DNA of 64,000 nt from Pokkaliibacter sp. MBI-7 (GTDB lineage Bacteria > Pseudomonadota > Gammaproteobacteria > Pseudomonadales > Balneatricaceae). Below are positions 42,391-50,300 of the stretch, one piece after another. The DNA is taken from assembly GCF_029846635.1 (NCBI RefSeq), contig NZ_JARVTG010000003.1:43691-107690 (forward strand), written 5' to 3'. A model generated the notes under the pieces. That model saw only the letters and a list, made by a program, of their open reading frames with translations, had not been told where the DNA came from and made no database searches. Made by a program: the position numbers and the translations under genes. Numbering within the stretch: the first letter of the stretch is position 1; each line of letters begins with the position of its first letter.

Positions 42391-42846
42391 ATGACTACTC
42401 AAAACGCTTCTCAGTTTTTCGATTTACACACTTCTGGCATTGGCTATATCAACCGCATTCGCCTGGTTGAGCCAAAAAAAGGAGAGCCCTTCTGGGCCTG
42501 TTCTATCGCCGCCTTGCGGGGTGATACGAACAATGTGGAATACACCTATTTCGATGTCCGCGTGTCGGGCACCGAAGCGGCGCGTTTGATCGCTCGGTGT
42601 CAACAAGCGGTGGAGGCTGGCAGCAAGATGCTGATCAGTTTCAAGATCGGTGACATCTACCCTGACGTATTCACCTATGCATCCGGTGATCGTAAGGGTG
42701 AAACAGGTGTCAGTCTGAAAGGCCGTCTGCTCATGATTCGTTGGATCAAGAAAGATGGCGAAATGATTTACCAGATGCCTAAAGCGGACGACGCGAGCGG
42801 TGCTCCTGCTGATACAGCAGGCACACCCGGTGCTAACGCGGCATAA
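42391..42846 (+). CDS. STY4534-family ICE replication protein (DUF3577)
   Basis: 151 residues from ATG 42391 after TTTTGGAGG. SGIGYINRIRLVEPKKGEPFWACSIAALRG and YFDVRVSGTEAARLI match DUF3577, an SSB-like (OB-fold) protein of SPI-7/PFGI-1 islands annotated as an ICE replication protein. C-terminal tail is Ala/Gly/Pro-rich. A terminator follows. Confidence 0.9.
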   Translation: MTTQNASQFFDLHTSGIGYINRIRLVEPKKGEPFWACSIAALRGDTNNVEYTYFDVRVSGTEAARLIARCQQAVEAGSKMLISFKIGDIYPDVFTYASGDRKGETGVSLKGRLLMIRWIKKDGEMIYQMPKADDASGAPADTAGTPGANAA

Positions 42847-42878
42847 CTACTCAATCTATTTTGCTTCACAGTCATTGG

Positions 42879-42917
42879 CCCAGTTCTGATCTCTGATCGG
42901 TACTGGGTCTTTTTTTG
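42879..42917 (+). terminator. Intrinsic terminator
   Basis: CCCAGT ... ACTGGG stem with an 17-base loop followed by TCTTTTTTT, between the DUF3577 gene and leader 5. Confidence 0.75.
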
Positions 42918-42935
42918 TCTGATCAACTGCTACTA

Positions 42936-42990
42936 GGGGAATAACCGTTTCCCCTGGGGGCACGGCTATTCCCCATGATGGAGGAATACC
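42936..42990 (+). promoter_or_regulatory. Structured leader 5 (anti-SD hairpin family)
   Basis: GGGGAATA (42936-42943) with CCG pairs to CGG and TATTCCCC (42967-42974); the inner hairpin is CCCC-T-GGGG. Ribosome site with GGAATA (42983-42988) is complementary to TATTCC (42967-42972). Arms differ from other leaders but the three-way complementarity is kept. The following gene starts with GTG. Confidence 0.7.
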
Positions 42991-43629
42991 GTGGTCACTC
43001 AACCTGAGCGTGCTCACGACCTGACCCAAGAAGATCGTCTGTTTCTGTCACAGCTCCAGCGTGGGTTGAGGAGTGAAATGGCCACTATCTTCGATAGTCG
43101 GTTTGGTCGTTGCACTACACCGCTGGTCGGGGCTTTTGTGGCTCTGCAGGGTAAGAAAATACTGCAGTACGACAAGCAGCGACCGTGGACATGCAAGGCC
43201 ACCCCTCACTCCGTGCCCTACCAGGCACCGCAGTATCTGGAGCTGGAGGCATTGCAGTCCTGGGGGATCGCCCTGAAACATACGATCTGGCTGGATAACC
43301 TCTGTGATGAGGGCGTCTATTTTGGGCAATTTGTCCCAGAGCAGGTGTTAATCATGAGTCGTTGTGGCGAAGTAATTCAGCGTCATGACGGTCAATGGTT
43401 TGATAGTTACCTGCCCATAGCAGATCTACCACTTCATGAAGCCATGGCGAAGGCGCTGGATATCCAGCGCATTAACGAGCGCCGCGAAGGCAATTACAAC
43501 ACTGCGAATAGATTATTGATTGAGGCCCAGCGTCTTCGCGAAGCCGTTTCAATGTCCCGACTACACTGGCAGTTACATGAGCTGAAGCAAATCCACGCGG
43601 TGACGCGCTGGATGCAGACCGCTCGGTAA
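42991..43629 (+). CDS. Hypothetical protein, 212 residues
   Basis: GTG start at 42991, eight bases after GGAGGA-type site in leader 5. Soluble alpha/beta protein (FGRCTTPLVGAFVALQGKKIL; VPEQVLIMSRCGEVIQRHDGQWFDSYLP) ending in a helical tail. No family recognised. Co-regulated by leader type with the next five genes. Confidence 0.7.
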   Translation: MVTQPERAHDLTQEDRLFLSQLQRGLRSEMATIFDSRFGRCTTPLVGAFVALQGKKILQYDKQRPWTCKATPHSVPYQAPQYLELEALQSWGIALKHTIWLDNLCDEGVYFGQFVPEQVLIMSRCGEVIQRHDGQWFDSYLPIADLPLHEAMAKALDIQRINERREGNYNTANRLLIEAQRLREAVSMSRLHWQLHELKQIHAVTRWMQTAR

Positions 43630-43665
43630 CGCATTTTTCTTTCGCTTTTTCATTACACCACCACT

Positions 43666-43728
43666 GGGGGAAACGCTTCCCTAGGGGGGGTGTTTCTCCT
43701 GGCCATCCTTGAACCCTGGAGATCCACG
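43666..43728 (+). promoter_or_regulatory. Structured leader 6 (anti-SD hairpin family)
   Basis: GGGGAAAC (43667-43674) pairs with GTTTCTCC (43692-43699), one G-U; inner TTCCC/GGGGG. Ribosome site GGAGA (43718-43722) is complementary to TCTCC (43695-43699). Confidence 0.65.
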
Positions 43729-44262
43729 ATGAAAGCCTTATCCACTGCCGCTGTTCATATCCGCTCCACTGCTGCCCTGACCGATGACGACAAACGCTGG
43801 CTGGCCCAGCAACGTCGGTCTCTTGAACTGGGTACCGATATGTATCTGTTCAAACGTCTGGGGGTGCTTCGGCACTGTCGGGTGGTGGTTCTGTCGGATG
43901 ACAGTCCTTTTCGTTATGTACCCCTGCCTCACCAGGTGTTCACGGCACAGGCCATGAGCCTGGCCATGGCGGCGGTGATGGGATCGACGTTCCGTGAGGT
44001 GCGTATCGAGTCCGTTCGCGATCCCTGGACTGGCTACGACATCAGCGGCTACGGCTGTTTCCTGTCGTTCGACGGCGAAAGCTGGAGTTCTTCGGTTTAC
44101 TGGGTCCGTGAATATGAACGGATTCGGGAGGAACTGGAGAGCACGGGACTACACCCGTACTTCATTCAGCGGGAGGTCTGGAGTGATCGCCCATGGCGAG
44201 CTCAGGTGGTCAATGCCCATCATGGGTTTGATCTGTCTGACATCGATGATGACGTGAACTGA
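43729..44262 (+). CDS. Hypothetical protein, 177 residues
   Basis: ATG 43729 after CTGGAGA. LTDDDKRWLAQQRRSLELGTD resembles the start of the 212-residue upstream protein (LTQEDRLFLSQLQRGL), so the two may be distant paralogs. The end is aspartate-rich (DLSDIDDDV). Unknown function. Confidence 0.68.
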   Translation: MKALSTAAVHIRSTAALTDDDKRWLAQQRRSLELGTDMYLFKRLGVLRHCRVVVLSDDSPFRYVPLPHQVFTAQAMSLAMAAVMGSTFREVRIESVRDPWTGYDISGYGCFLSFDGESWSSSVYWVREYERIREELESTGLHPYFIQREVWSDRPWRAQVVNAHHGFDLSDIDDDVN

Positions 44263-44298
44263 TCGCTCCTACGCTTATCCATTTAACCAACCACCCTT

Positions 44299-44360
44299 GG
44301 GGGAAATGCTTCCCTCTGGGGGTGTTTCTCCTGGTCATCCTTGAACCCTGGAGATCCACT
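44299..44360 (+). promoter_or_regulatory. Structured leader 7 (anti-SD hairpin family)
   Basis: GGGGAAAT (44300-44307) pairs with GTTTCTCC (44324-44331); inner TCCC-TCT-GGGG. Ribosome site GGAGA (44350-44354) complements TCTCC (44327-44331). Nearly identical to leader 6, so probably a recent duplication. Confidence 0.65.
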
Positions 44361-44570
44361 ATGCGCATTCTCTTTATTTCAGCGTTTGCCTCTGACACCT
44401 CCGTGCTAACCGGACAGCCCAAGCAACAGTGGCTGGCCGAGGAGCGCCATGTGATCGCTCAGGCGCTGGACAGAATGCAGCAGCATTTAGCGTCCGCGCA
44501 GTCCTATCTGGACGAAGGTGATACTCAACAGGCCCAGTGCTGGGCATACGCCGCCGGGGAGAACGGATAG
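44361..44570 (+). CDS. Small hypothetical protein, 69 residues
   Basis: MRILFISAFASDTSVLTGQPKQQWLAEE then a helical segment (IAQALDRMQQHLASAQSYLDEG). The start region resembles that of the preceding gene, and the leaders are near-identical. Function unknown. Confidence 0.6.
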   Translation: MRILFISAFASDTSVLTGQPKQQWLAEERHVIAQALDRMQQHLASAQSYLDEGDTQQAQCWAYAAGENG

Positions 44571-44607
44571 CTCCGACACCTCTCATTAACCATTTCACTA
44601 CCACCCC

Positions 44608-44673
44608 GGAGGCACCCATTCCCTTCGGGGACAGGTGCTTCCCGTTATCCATTGGAACCTTCGGGAGCATGCT
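44608..44673 (+). promoter_or_regulatory. Structured leader 8 (anti-SD hairpin family)
   Basis: GGAGGCACC (44608-44616) pairs with GGTGCTTCC (44634-44642), 9 bp with one G-U; inner TTCCC-TTC-GGGGA. CGGGA of the ribosome site (44662-44666) complements TCCCG (44640-44644). Arms have changed together relative to leaders 6, 7 and 9. Confidence 0.65.
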
Positions 44674-45231
44674 ATGACGTCAACTACCTTTTCCGCACAC
44701 ACGGTTAACACCGTCACGCGGGTGTCTGAGGTGATTGTGCCTGGTTGCCTGATCATCATTGACAGCACTATTACGCTGGATGTGGTCTGCCCACCGTACT
44801 GCACGGCGCCGATACGTCTTTCGTCGCAGGCGACTATTGATCTCAACGCCTCGCTCAGTGTGGCTGAGGCGATGAGGGACGCGGAGGGGCATTTCCGATA
44901 CCTGCGCCATCTGGCACAGGTCAGCGTGGAACAGGCTGGACCGCATGCCCCTGTTCTTCTTCCTGTCAGCATGACCATTCGCAGTCAGGAGGCCAGTTTC
45001 AGGGGCGTGAATTTTCAACGCTACCAGGACGGCCAGTGGGAAGAGGACTATGCCCTGATTCCCCCTGAACAATGGCGTGTGACGCAGGAGAAGATCGACT
45101 TCTTTGGTCGCACCTGCAGTGAGCTGATCAGACACGGAGACGTGCTTGAAGCAGCAGACTGGCAGGGTCGGGAAGCCGTACTGGCTGACCGGCTCAGGCT
45201 CTCCCGCCTTGTGGCGGGTGAACCTGCCTGA
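44674..45231 (+). CDS. Hypothetical protein, paralog of the next gene
   Basis: 185 residues, ATG 44674 after TTCGGGAG. Shares with the following protein EAM(R/Q)-AEGHFR and AQV--EQ-GPHAPVL-P-SM plus a similar ending (L-LS-(L/V)-AGEPA), so the pair arose by tandem duplication. No family recognised. Confidence 0.72.
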   Translation: MTSTTFSAHTVNTVTRVSEVIVPGCLIIIDSTITLDVVCPPYCTAPIRLSSQATIDLNASLSVAEAMRDAEGHFRYLRHLAQVSVEQAGPHAPVLLPVSMTIRSQEASFRGVNFQRYQDGQWEEDYALIPPEQWRVTQEKIDFFGRTCSELIRHGDVLEAADWQGREAVLADRLRLSRLVAGEPA

Positions 45232-45274
45232 TCTGTTTCACGCTTTTTTCACTTTGAACCTTCGGGAGAACGTT

Positions 45275-45859
45275 ATGAACTCAACTATCGCCAGGGTGAA
45301 CGCGGCACAAGCAGTGACGTGTCTGTGGGATGTGATCGTGCCCGATGGCCTGATCGTCATTCACAGTGACATCGCTTTTGAGCTGGGCTGTGCACCTTAT
45401 TACTCCGGTCCCCTGCGTACCCGTACCACGACCCGTCTGCCGCTTCAGGCATCGGTCAGGGTGGCGGAAGCAATGCAGGTCGCGGAGGGGCATTTCCGGG
45501 AAATGGCACGCCTGGCTCAGGTCAGAGCGGAGCAGCATGGCCCTCATGCCCCTGTTCTTATTCCTCAGTCCATGGAGATCCTGTGTGAAGGCGCGGTACT
45601 TCAGCGCTACACCCAGGGGAGCTGGCAGGACAATGTGGTACTGATTCCTCGTCATCAGTGGCTGGCTACGCAGGCACAGATGGATCAGATCAGCGATACC
45701 TGGGTATCGCTGATCCATCAGGAGCAGTATGCCGAGGCGTCGGCCTGGCAGGAGAAAGAGCATCGGCTGCGTGAGCAGCTGAGCTTGTCCTGTGTACTGG
45801 CCGGTGAGCCTGCGATTCAACAATGGGGACGTTTGCCGGGTTCACCTGAACCTGCCTGA
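45275..45859 (+). CDS. Hypothetical protein, paralog of the previous gene
   Basis: 194 residues, ATG 45275 after TTCGGGAGAA. Clear relative of the preceding gene (see that entry). Unlike its neighbours it lacks its own hairpin leader, so it is probably translated from the same transcript after the first copy. Confidence 0.72.
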   Translation: MNSTIARVNAAQAVTCLWDVIVPDGLIVIHSDIAFELGCAPYYSGPLRTRTTTRLPLQASVRVAEAMQVAEGHFREMARLAQVRAEQHGPHAPVLIPQSMEILCEGAVLQRYTQGSWQDNVVLIPRHQWLATQAQMDQISDTWVSLIHQEQYAEASAWQEKEHRLREQLSLSCVLAGEPAIQQWGRLPGSPEPA

Positions 45860-45898
45860 CGTCTGACTACACGCTGACGTTTCACATTAACCATCCCT

Positions 45899-45952
45899 GG
45901 GGGAAACACTCCCCCAGGGGGTGTTTCTCCGACTACTGTTTTGGAGAACACC
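45899..45952 (+). promoter_or_regulatory. Structured leader 9 (anti-SD hairpin family)
   Basis: GGGGAAACAC (45900-45909) pairs with GTGTTTCTCC (45921-45930), 10 bp with one G-U; inner CCCC-A-GGGG. Ribosome site GGAGAA (45943-45948) complements TTCTCC (45925-45930) and the match can continue into ACAC/GTGT across a bulge. The clearest member. Confidence 0.75.
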
Positions 45953-46315
45953 ATGGTTACTCTTTCCTCTATCTCTTCTACTCGCGCTGTTGTGTCCATG
46001 TTCGATGCTGTGCCCAAGACTCCGCAGGAGATTGTGGCACTGAAACGTCGGTGGCGTGAAAGCTGTCGCGCATGGAACATCGAACAGACAGGCGGTTTTG
46101 AAGCGCATTATCTAGAGCTGTTGGCCTATCGCATTGAGTGTGAGGCCCACAGCTGTGTGATCAAGAAAAGCCAGGCCTGGGATCATGAGATCAAGTTACT
46201 GGCTGATCGACTGGGTTGCTCTGGCAATCTCCGAGTGGCTGAGTATGTGCTCAATATAGAACGCGCTTTACTGCGCTTTGAGGAGCCCGGGCTGCGTCTG
46301 CAGTCGGGGCGCTGA
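45953..46315 (+). CDS. Hypothetical protein, 120 residues
   Basis: ATG 45953 after TTTGGAGAA. Helical protein (IVALKRRWRESCRAWNIEQ; IKKSQAWDHEIKLLADRL). No family recognised. Controlled by the strongest leader of the family. Confidence 0.68.
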   Translation: MVTLSSISSTRAVVSMFDAVPKTPQEIVALKRRWRESCRAWNIEQTGGFEAHYLELLAYRIECEAHSCVIKKSQAWDHEIKLLADRLGCSGNLRVAEYVLNIERALLRFEEPGLRLQSGR

Positions 46316-46359
46316 TCAGCGTTCTCTCTCTCGTTACTGTCTTTTCTTTCACTGCCCAT

Positions 46360-46425
46360 GGGGATCTGTCCCTATGGGCAGATTCCCTGCCGGCGCAACC
46401 GGGGTGTTCACCCCAGAGGTCCATC
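46360..46425 (+). promoter_or_regulatory. Structured leader 10 (variant)
   Basis: GGGGATCTG (46360-46368) pairs with CAGATTCCC (46379-46387), 9 bp with one G-U; inner TCCC/GGG. Here a second hairpin GGGGTG-tt-CACCCC (46401-46414) stands before the ribosome site AGAGG and direct anti-SD pairing is not evident, so it is a variant. Confidence 0.55.
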
Positions 46426-46734
46426 ATGGATACCACTGTGCTAGCGCTGTTTCAGTTCGCCGCCATGCTAATGCAGCGGCGTGCTGCGCAGTTTCCTGTC
46501 TCAAAATTCACGCACTCGGCGATGTTTTGGCCCGAATGTCCCTGGGCTGAGCCCGGGGAGTGTGCCGTCGACTGGCGTTTGTTCGGTGGGCTGTCGCCCA
46601 CGGAAGTCGCGGCGCTGTCTTCTACGGATCGGCAGTGTGTGATGGCCCTTTCTCTGTCACCAGTCTGGCAGCAGTGTGTCACTACGCTCTTTGCAGAGAT
46701 GGATGTCTGGCTGTCATCGGAGGTGGCAGCATGA
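46426..46734 (+). CDS. Hypothetical protein upstream of radC
   Basis: 102 residues (MDTTVLALFQFAAMLMQRRAAQF; LFGGLSPTEVAALSSTDRQCVMALSLSPVW). Overlaps radC by 4 bases (ATGA). No family recognised; coupling suggests a joint role with RadC. Confidence 0.62.
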   Translation: MDTTVLALFQFAAMLMQRRAAQFPVSKFTHSAMFWPECPWAEPGECAVDWRLFGGLSPTEVAALSSTDRQCVMALSLSPVWQQCVTTLFAEMDVWLSSEVAA

Positions 46735-47189
46735 GTTTCTCTCTCAGTGCGGAAGAACGCGCCATTATCGATCAAGCAAAGGCGATTCTCATGGGGTCTC
46801 TACGAGAGCCAGGCGCTTCGATTCATGCGACGGACGCCGCACGCGATTATCTGTGGCTGCAGCTGGCCGCTCATGAGCGTGAGGTGTTTGCAGTGTTGTT
46901 TCTTGATACCCGACACAGGGTCATCAGTTACGACGAGCTGTTTTTCGGCAGCCTCGATAAAACGCGGGTGTACCCACGTGAAGTGATCAAGCTGGCTCTG
47001 CAACGCAATGCCGCGGCAGTCATCTTTGCTCACAATCACCCTAGCGGAGACCCCGCACCCAGTGAAGCCGATATCGCCATCACCCAGAGCCTCAAAACGG
47101 CGCTGGCACTGGTGGATATATGTCTACTCGATCATATCGTCATAGGCCGAGAAGCCGTCTCGTCGATGGCTGAACTCGAACTGTTTTAA
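46731..47189 (+). CDS. radC: RadC/YeeS-like JAB-domain protein
   Basis: 152 residues. JAMM/MPN+ metalloprotease-like motif: E in the DELFFGSLDKT segment region, HNHPSGDPAPSEAD and the ICLLDHIVIG strand. Lacks the N-terminal HhH part of chromosomal RadC, as is typical for RadC proteins of genomic islands. Proposed DNA-repair role is uncertain; commonly encoded with anti-restriction genes. Confidence 0.92.
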   Translation: MSFSLSAEERAIIDQAKAILMGSLREPGASIHATDAARDYLWLQLAAHEREVFAVLFLDTRHRVISYDELFFGSLDKTRVYPREVIKLALQRNAAAVIFAHNHPSGDPAPSEADIAITQSLKTALALVDICLLDHIVIGREAVSSMAELELF

Positions 47190-47227
47190 CTCAACCACTC
47201 AACTCAACATAACCTTTGGAGGCCACC

Positions 47228-47458
47228 ATGGCTGAACTGACTCAACCCATGACCCAGTCTCAATTCCTGCAGCTGCAGGACGAACTGGACCAACGGCTAC
47301 TTGCGTGCGCTATGGGCCAGGAGACAGACGATACGGATCTGCGTATCGCCGAACTCCATAGTCTACTAGATGACGCGCCCTGGACACTGGTGCCCGGTGA
47401 GGGGTGCATTCTCAAAACCCAGTGGGATGCCCTGTTTGCTGCGTCAGCGGCAAAATAA
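47228..47458 (+). CDS. Small hypothetical protein, 76 residues
   Basis: ATG 47228 after TTTGGAGG. Helical (QFLQLQDELDQRLLACAMGQE; DLRIAELHSLLDDAPW). Last gene of the cluster, followed by an intrinsic terminator. Unknown. Confidence 0.65.
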   Translation: MAELTQPMTQSQFLQLQDELDQRLLACAMGQETDDTDLRIAELHSLLDDAPWTLVPGEGCILKTQWDALFAASAAK

Positions 47459-47496
47459 TCCTTTCTCTTTGGTCGTGTGATACACGACGTGATGTG

Positions 47497-47519
47497 CGGC
47501 TCCTTCGGGGGCCGTTTTT
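47497..47519 (+). terminator. Intrinsic terminator
   Basis: CGGCTCC-TTCG-GGGGCCG stem followed by five T; ends the second leader-controlled cluster. Confidence 0.88.
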
Positions 47520-47700
47520 GTTTCTGTTGGGTCTGGGGTAGGCATCATGACGTGTTTTGTAACCCCGAAACCTTGTAACTCGGCGGCATTTGTCTATATC
47601 ATTTATATTGACATACCACTTAAATGAGCCACCAGCACACAGCACCACCGCACGTTGCGCTATGCATTCGGGACGGGAGAGACGGCTACGGAGAACGATG

Positions 47701-48591
47701 ATGATACCGAGTGACTACCATGACGATCCTAAACTCACTCTGCTGACTGAGCAGCTGTATGAACTGCAGGTGCCTGCCAGCGTGTGCCTGTATGTGTTGT
47801 TGCGGAAGCGCGGTATCAAACTGGGCTTCCTGGCTGATTTTGTCGGTATGCCTTACCCAACACTGCTAGACAAGTTAGAAGTCCCCGGTCATCGCCGTCC
47901 CGAGGTGTACAGCAGAATGCAGCTGGACCTCCGTACTGCCTTGGGGGTCGATATGATCGGCATCTATCAGGAGGTAGTGTTTGGTGGTGCAGGCTATGAC
48001 TATGATTACCCTGCTGTTGTTGCAGCGCTGTACGAGGCCAATGTCGAGGGTGCGGTCGTCATCTACGTGCTGTTCAAATTGTATGGCCAGCAGAAGGCCT
48101 TGCAGAGTAAAGATGACCTGGCTCAGTCGATTCTTGAAAAACACAGCGCCATGAGAACTGGGCGCTTGATGGATACCTTGAACGCACGTTTAGGGACTCA
48201 CGATGGAGTGACTCAGGACGTTGTGGCTGTTTTTGGGGTGGATGTCGCCGCCCTGTATGGCAAGAAGAAAACTCTCTGGCCCAAGCGGGACACGTCCGAG
48301 TGTGCTATTGACCCAGAAAGGTTGGTGGCAGAGTTGCCTGGTAGCTATTACTCGGCCAAGTCGATGGAAGAGCTGGATGCAAAACGCCTGGATGAGTACC
48401 GCCAGATGATCTCCGGGGGCCGCAATGCACTGGAGGTTGCGCGTGAGATGCTGTCTCACAACATCATGCTGCGGGACGTGGCTGAAATAGTCGGGAAGAC
48501 GCAGGACAATCTGTGTCATCGCATACCTAAAGCGGAGCGTGATGCTCTGCGTCGTCAGGGTATTGAACGCACGGCCACGACGTCCAGTTGA
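47701..48591 (+). CDS. Putative DNA-binding regulator, unknown family
   Basis: 296 residues. Two ATG codons (47698, 47701) follow GGAGA; I use the second for spacing. Segments such as RGIKLGFLADFVGMPYPTLLDKL and NIMLRDVAEIVGKTQDNLCHRI look like helix-turn-helix units near both ends. It stands alone between the small-gene cluster and the transfer operon, so a regulator of transfer genes is a reasonable but unproven guess. Confidence 0.65.
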   Translation: MIPSDYHDDPKLTLLTEQLYELQVPASVCLYVLLRKRGIKLGFLADFVGMPYPTLLDKLEVPGHRRPEVYSRMQLDLRTALGVDMIGIYQEVVFGGAGYDYDYPAVVAALYEANVEGAVVIYVLFKLYGQQKALQSKDDLAQSILEKHSAMRTGRLMDTLNARLGTHDGVTQDVVAVFGVDVAALYGKKKTLWPKRDTSECAIDPERLVAELPGSYYSAKSMEELDAKRLDEYRQMISGGRNALEVAREMLSHNIMLRDVAEIVGKTQDNLCHRIPKAERDALRRQGIERTATTSS

Positions 48592-48665
48592 TCCTGTTTT
48601 GATGCTGTTGTTTTTGATGACCGAATGGGGCTCCGCGTGAGCCCCATTTTGTTTTGGGGGCAATA

Positions 48666-48690
48666 AACCCTCGCTTTCTCCGTTAGGGTT
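48666..48690 (+). other. AACCCT/AGGGTT dyad before pilL, also at 63501
   Basis: AACCCT (48666-48671) and AGGGTT (48685-48690) form a dyad followed by GTTT-CTG. A similar dyad (AACCCTC/GAGGGTT followed by GTTTGCTG) occurs at 63501-63524. Each lies 60-100 bases before a gene. Possible regulator site or terminator. Confidence 0.4.
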
Positions 48691-48753
48691 GTTTACTGAC
48701 GCGCTCAGTCACCTGCGGCACTGTGCCTCGCACAACGTTGTCGCGAGGTTCCT

Positions 48754-49464
48754 ATGAGCAGTCCGTTCTATCCCATCCGTTATCGCCAGTGGCGTACTCC
48801 CCTGTTTGCCTGTCTGTCACCCGGTCTGGCTGTTGCGCTGGCCTGCGGTGTGCTGGCCGGGTGTGCCCAGCAGCAACCTAAACCGGCCCCTGAACCTGTA
48901 TCGTCGGTCAGCCCCTACCTGATTGCGCCTGATGTCTATGCAGGCGATCTGCCGGGTGTCGAAGCGGGGGCATCCCCTGCGACTGTTACCTATGGCCGTT
49001 ATACCGAGGTAGCAGTGGGTCCAACCGTGGCCCAGCGCGATCTGATGGCACAGATCATCGATATCCAGATTCCTACCTCCATGTCGCCCAGTGTGGGTGA
49101 TGCCGTGCGCTATGTCCTGGCCAAGTCGGGCTACAGCCTGGCGGCCCCTTCCTCCGTGACCGACCCGCTCTATACCGCCCCATTGCCTGCGCCGCTTTAC
49201 CGCATTGGGCCGATGGCTCTGCGGGATGCGCTGCAAGTCTTGGGAGGTCCTGCCTGGCAGGTGCAAGTGGATGAGCTGCACCGCCTGGTGCAGTACGTGC
49301 CTCGCCCGGGCTATGCCGCACCGGCAGAGGTGGTGGATGTCAGCGCGTCGGCGCTGGCGACAGTGAAGGTGGGTCAGGCGAGTGAAGCCGGTACGGTGGA
49401 TGAGAGGGAGGCCGCGGCGGTGCCAACGCCTGTGCGTCCGCGTCGTCAGTCCGGTGAGCAGTGA
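48754..49464 (+). CDS. pilL: PilL N-terminal-domain lipoprotein (TIGR03748)
   Basis: 236 residues. Lipobox LAGC near residue 36, then the PFGI-1 PilL_N domain (YTEVAVGPTVAQRDLMAQIIDIQIP; GDAVRYVLAKSGYSLA; RIGPMALRDALQVLGGPAWQVQVDEL). Outer-membrane-associated TcpQ/secretin-like accessory of the conjugative pilus. First gene of the transfer operon. Confidence 0.92.
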   Translation: MSSPFYPIRYRQWRTPLFACLSPGLAVALACGVLAGCAQQQPKPAPEPVSSVSPYLIAPDVYAGDLPGVEAGASPATVTYGRYTEVAVGPTVAQRDLMAQIIDIQIPTSMSPSVGDAVRYVLAKSGYSLAAPSSVTDPLYTAPLPAPLYRIGPMALRDALQVLGGPAWQVQVDELHRLVQYVPRPGYAAPAEVVDVSASALATVKVGQASEAGTVDEREAAAVPTPVRPRRQSGEQ

Positions 49465-49475
49465 GGAGCACGGCC

Positions 49476-50300
49476 ATGAGTCAGGATTATCAACCCTCTG
49501 CACTGGATGTGCTTGATGATGACCAGCCCGCAATGCAGCGGGCACCCCATCAAGCATCGCTTGGAAGTGGCGCAGATCGTCAGGATCGCAGCGGGCGAGT
49601 AGCCCCGCGTGCAGGTAATGGTCTGGCCGTGCTGGCATTGATCTCCGGCGTGCTGGCGTTAGGGGTGTCGGGCTTTGGGATCTATCAGAACCTGCAGCTG
49701 GGTTCGAGCGACCGGCAGCAGTCAGCGGTAATCAATGCTCAGGCTGCGGCAGTGGAGAAGGAGTTGAATGAGCTTCGCAGCTATACCACGGGTCTGGAAC
49801 AGAAATTGACGGCATTGTCGTCCACCTCAAATGGTCTGGTCGGGCTGGCGAGTCGAATCGATCAACTGGAGCGCAGCCAGGGAGCCGGCAGTGCCATGAC
49901 CGAGGAGTTACACAAGGCGCTGGCCGGACTCGGTGACCGTCTGGGAGTGGCGGAATCATCACTCACGGTGATGTCGGCCCGTCTCGATGCGCAGTCTGCT
50001 CAGGTGGAGGCCAATGCCGCTGCCGCTGTTCAGGCACGGCAGGTCACGGTGGCTTCTGCAAAAAAGCCGGTGACCCGCACGAGTAAGCCACGGGTCCTGA
50101 CGCCCCCCTTTGTGGTACTGGGGGCTGAGGTGCGGGGCGGTGAGTCCTTTTTATCCGTCGCGCCCTCGGCGACCTCATCGTTATCGCAGGTCGTGTTGCT
50201 GAAAGTGGGGAGCGTGTATTCCGGCTGGAAATTGCAGTCACTGGGTGATGGACGCGCTGTATTTAACGTCAGCGGGCGTAGCCAGGAGGTGGCGTTATGA
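49476..50300 (+). CDS. Inner-membrane coiled-coil protein of the transfer operon
   Basis: 274 residues from ATG 49476. One transmembrane helix (LAVLALISGVLALGVSGFGIY), a coiled coil (~80-180) and a C-terminal beta domain (FVVLGAEVRGGESFLSVAP) that looks like a small PilP/TraB-like fold. Overlaps the next gene by 4 bases. Likely envelope scaffold of the T4SS or pilus; not assigned to a named family. Confidence 0.7.
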   Translation: MSQDYQPSALDVLDDDQPAMQRAPHQASLGSGADRQDRSGRVAPRAGNGLAVLALISGVLALGVSGFGIYQNLQLGSSDRQQSAVINAQAAAVEKELNELRSYTTGLEQKLTALSSTSNGLVGLASRIDQLERSQGAGSAMTEELHKALAGLGDRLGVAESSLTVMSARLDAQSAQVEANAAAAVQARQVTVASAKKPVTRTSKPRVLTPPFVVLGAEVRGGESFLSVAPSATSSLSQVVLLKVGSVYSGWKLQSLGDGRAVFNVSGRSQEVAL

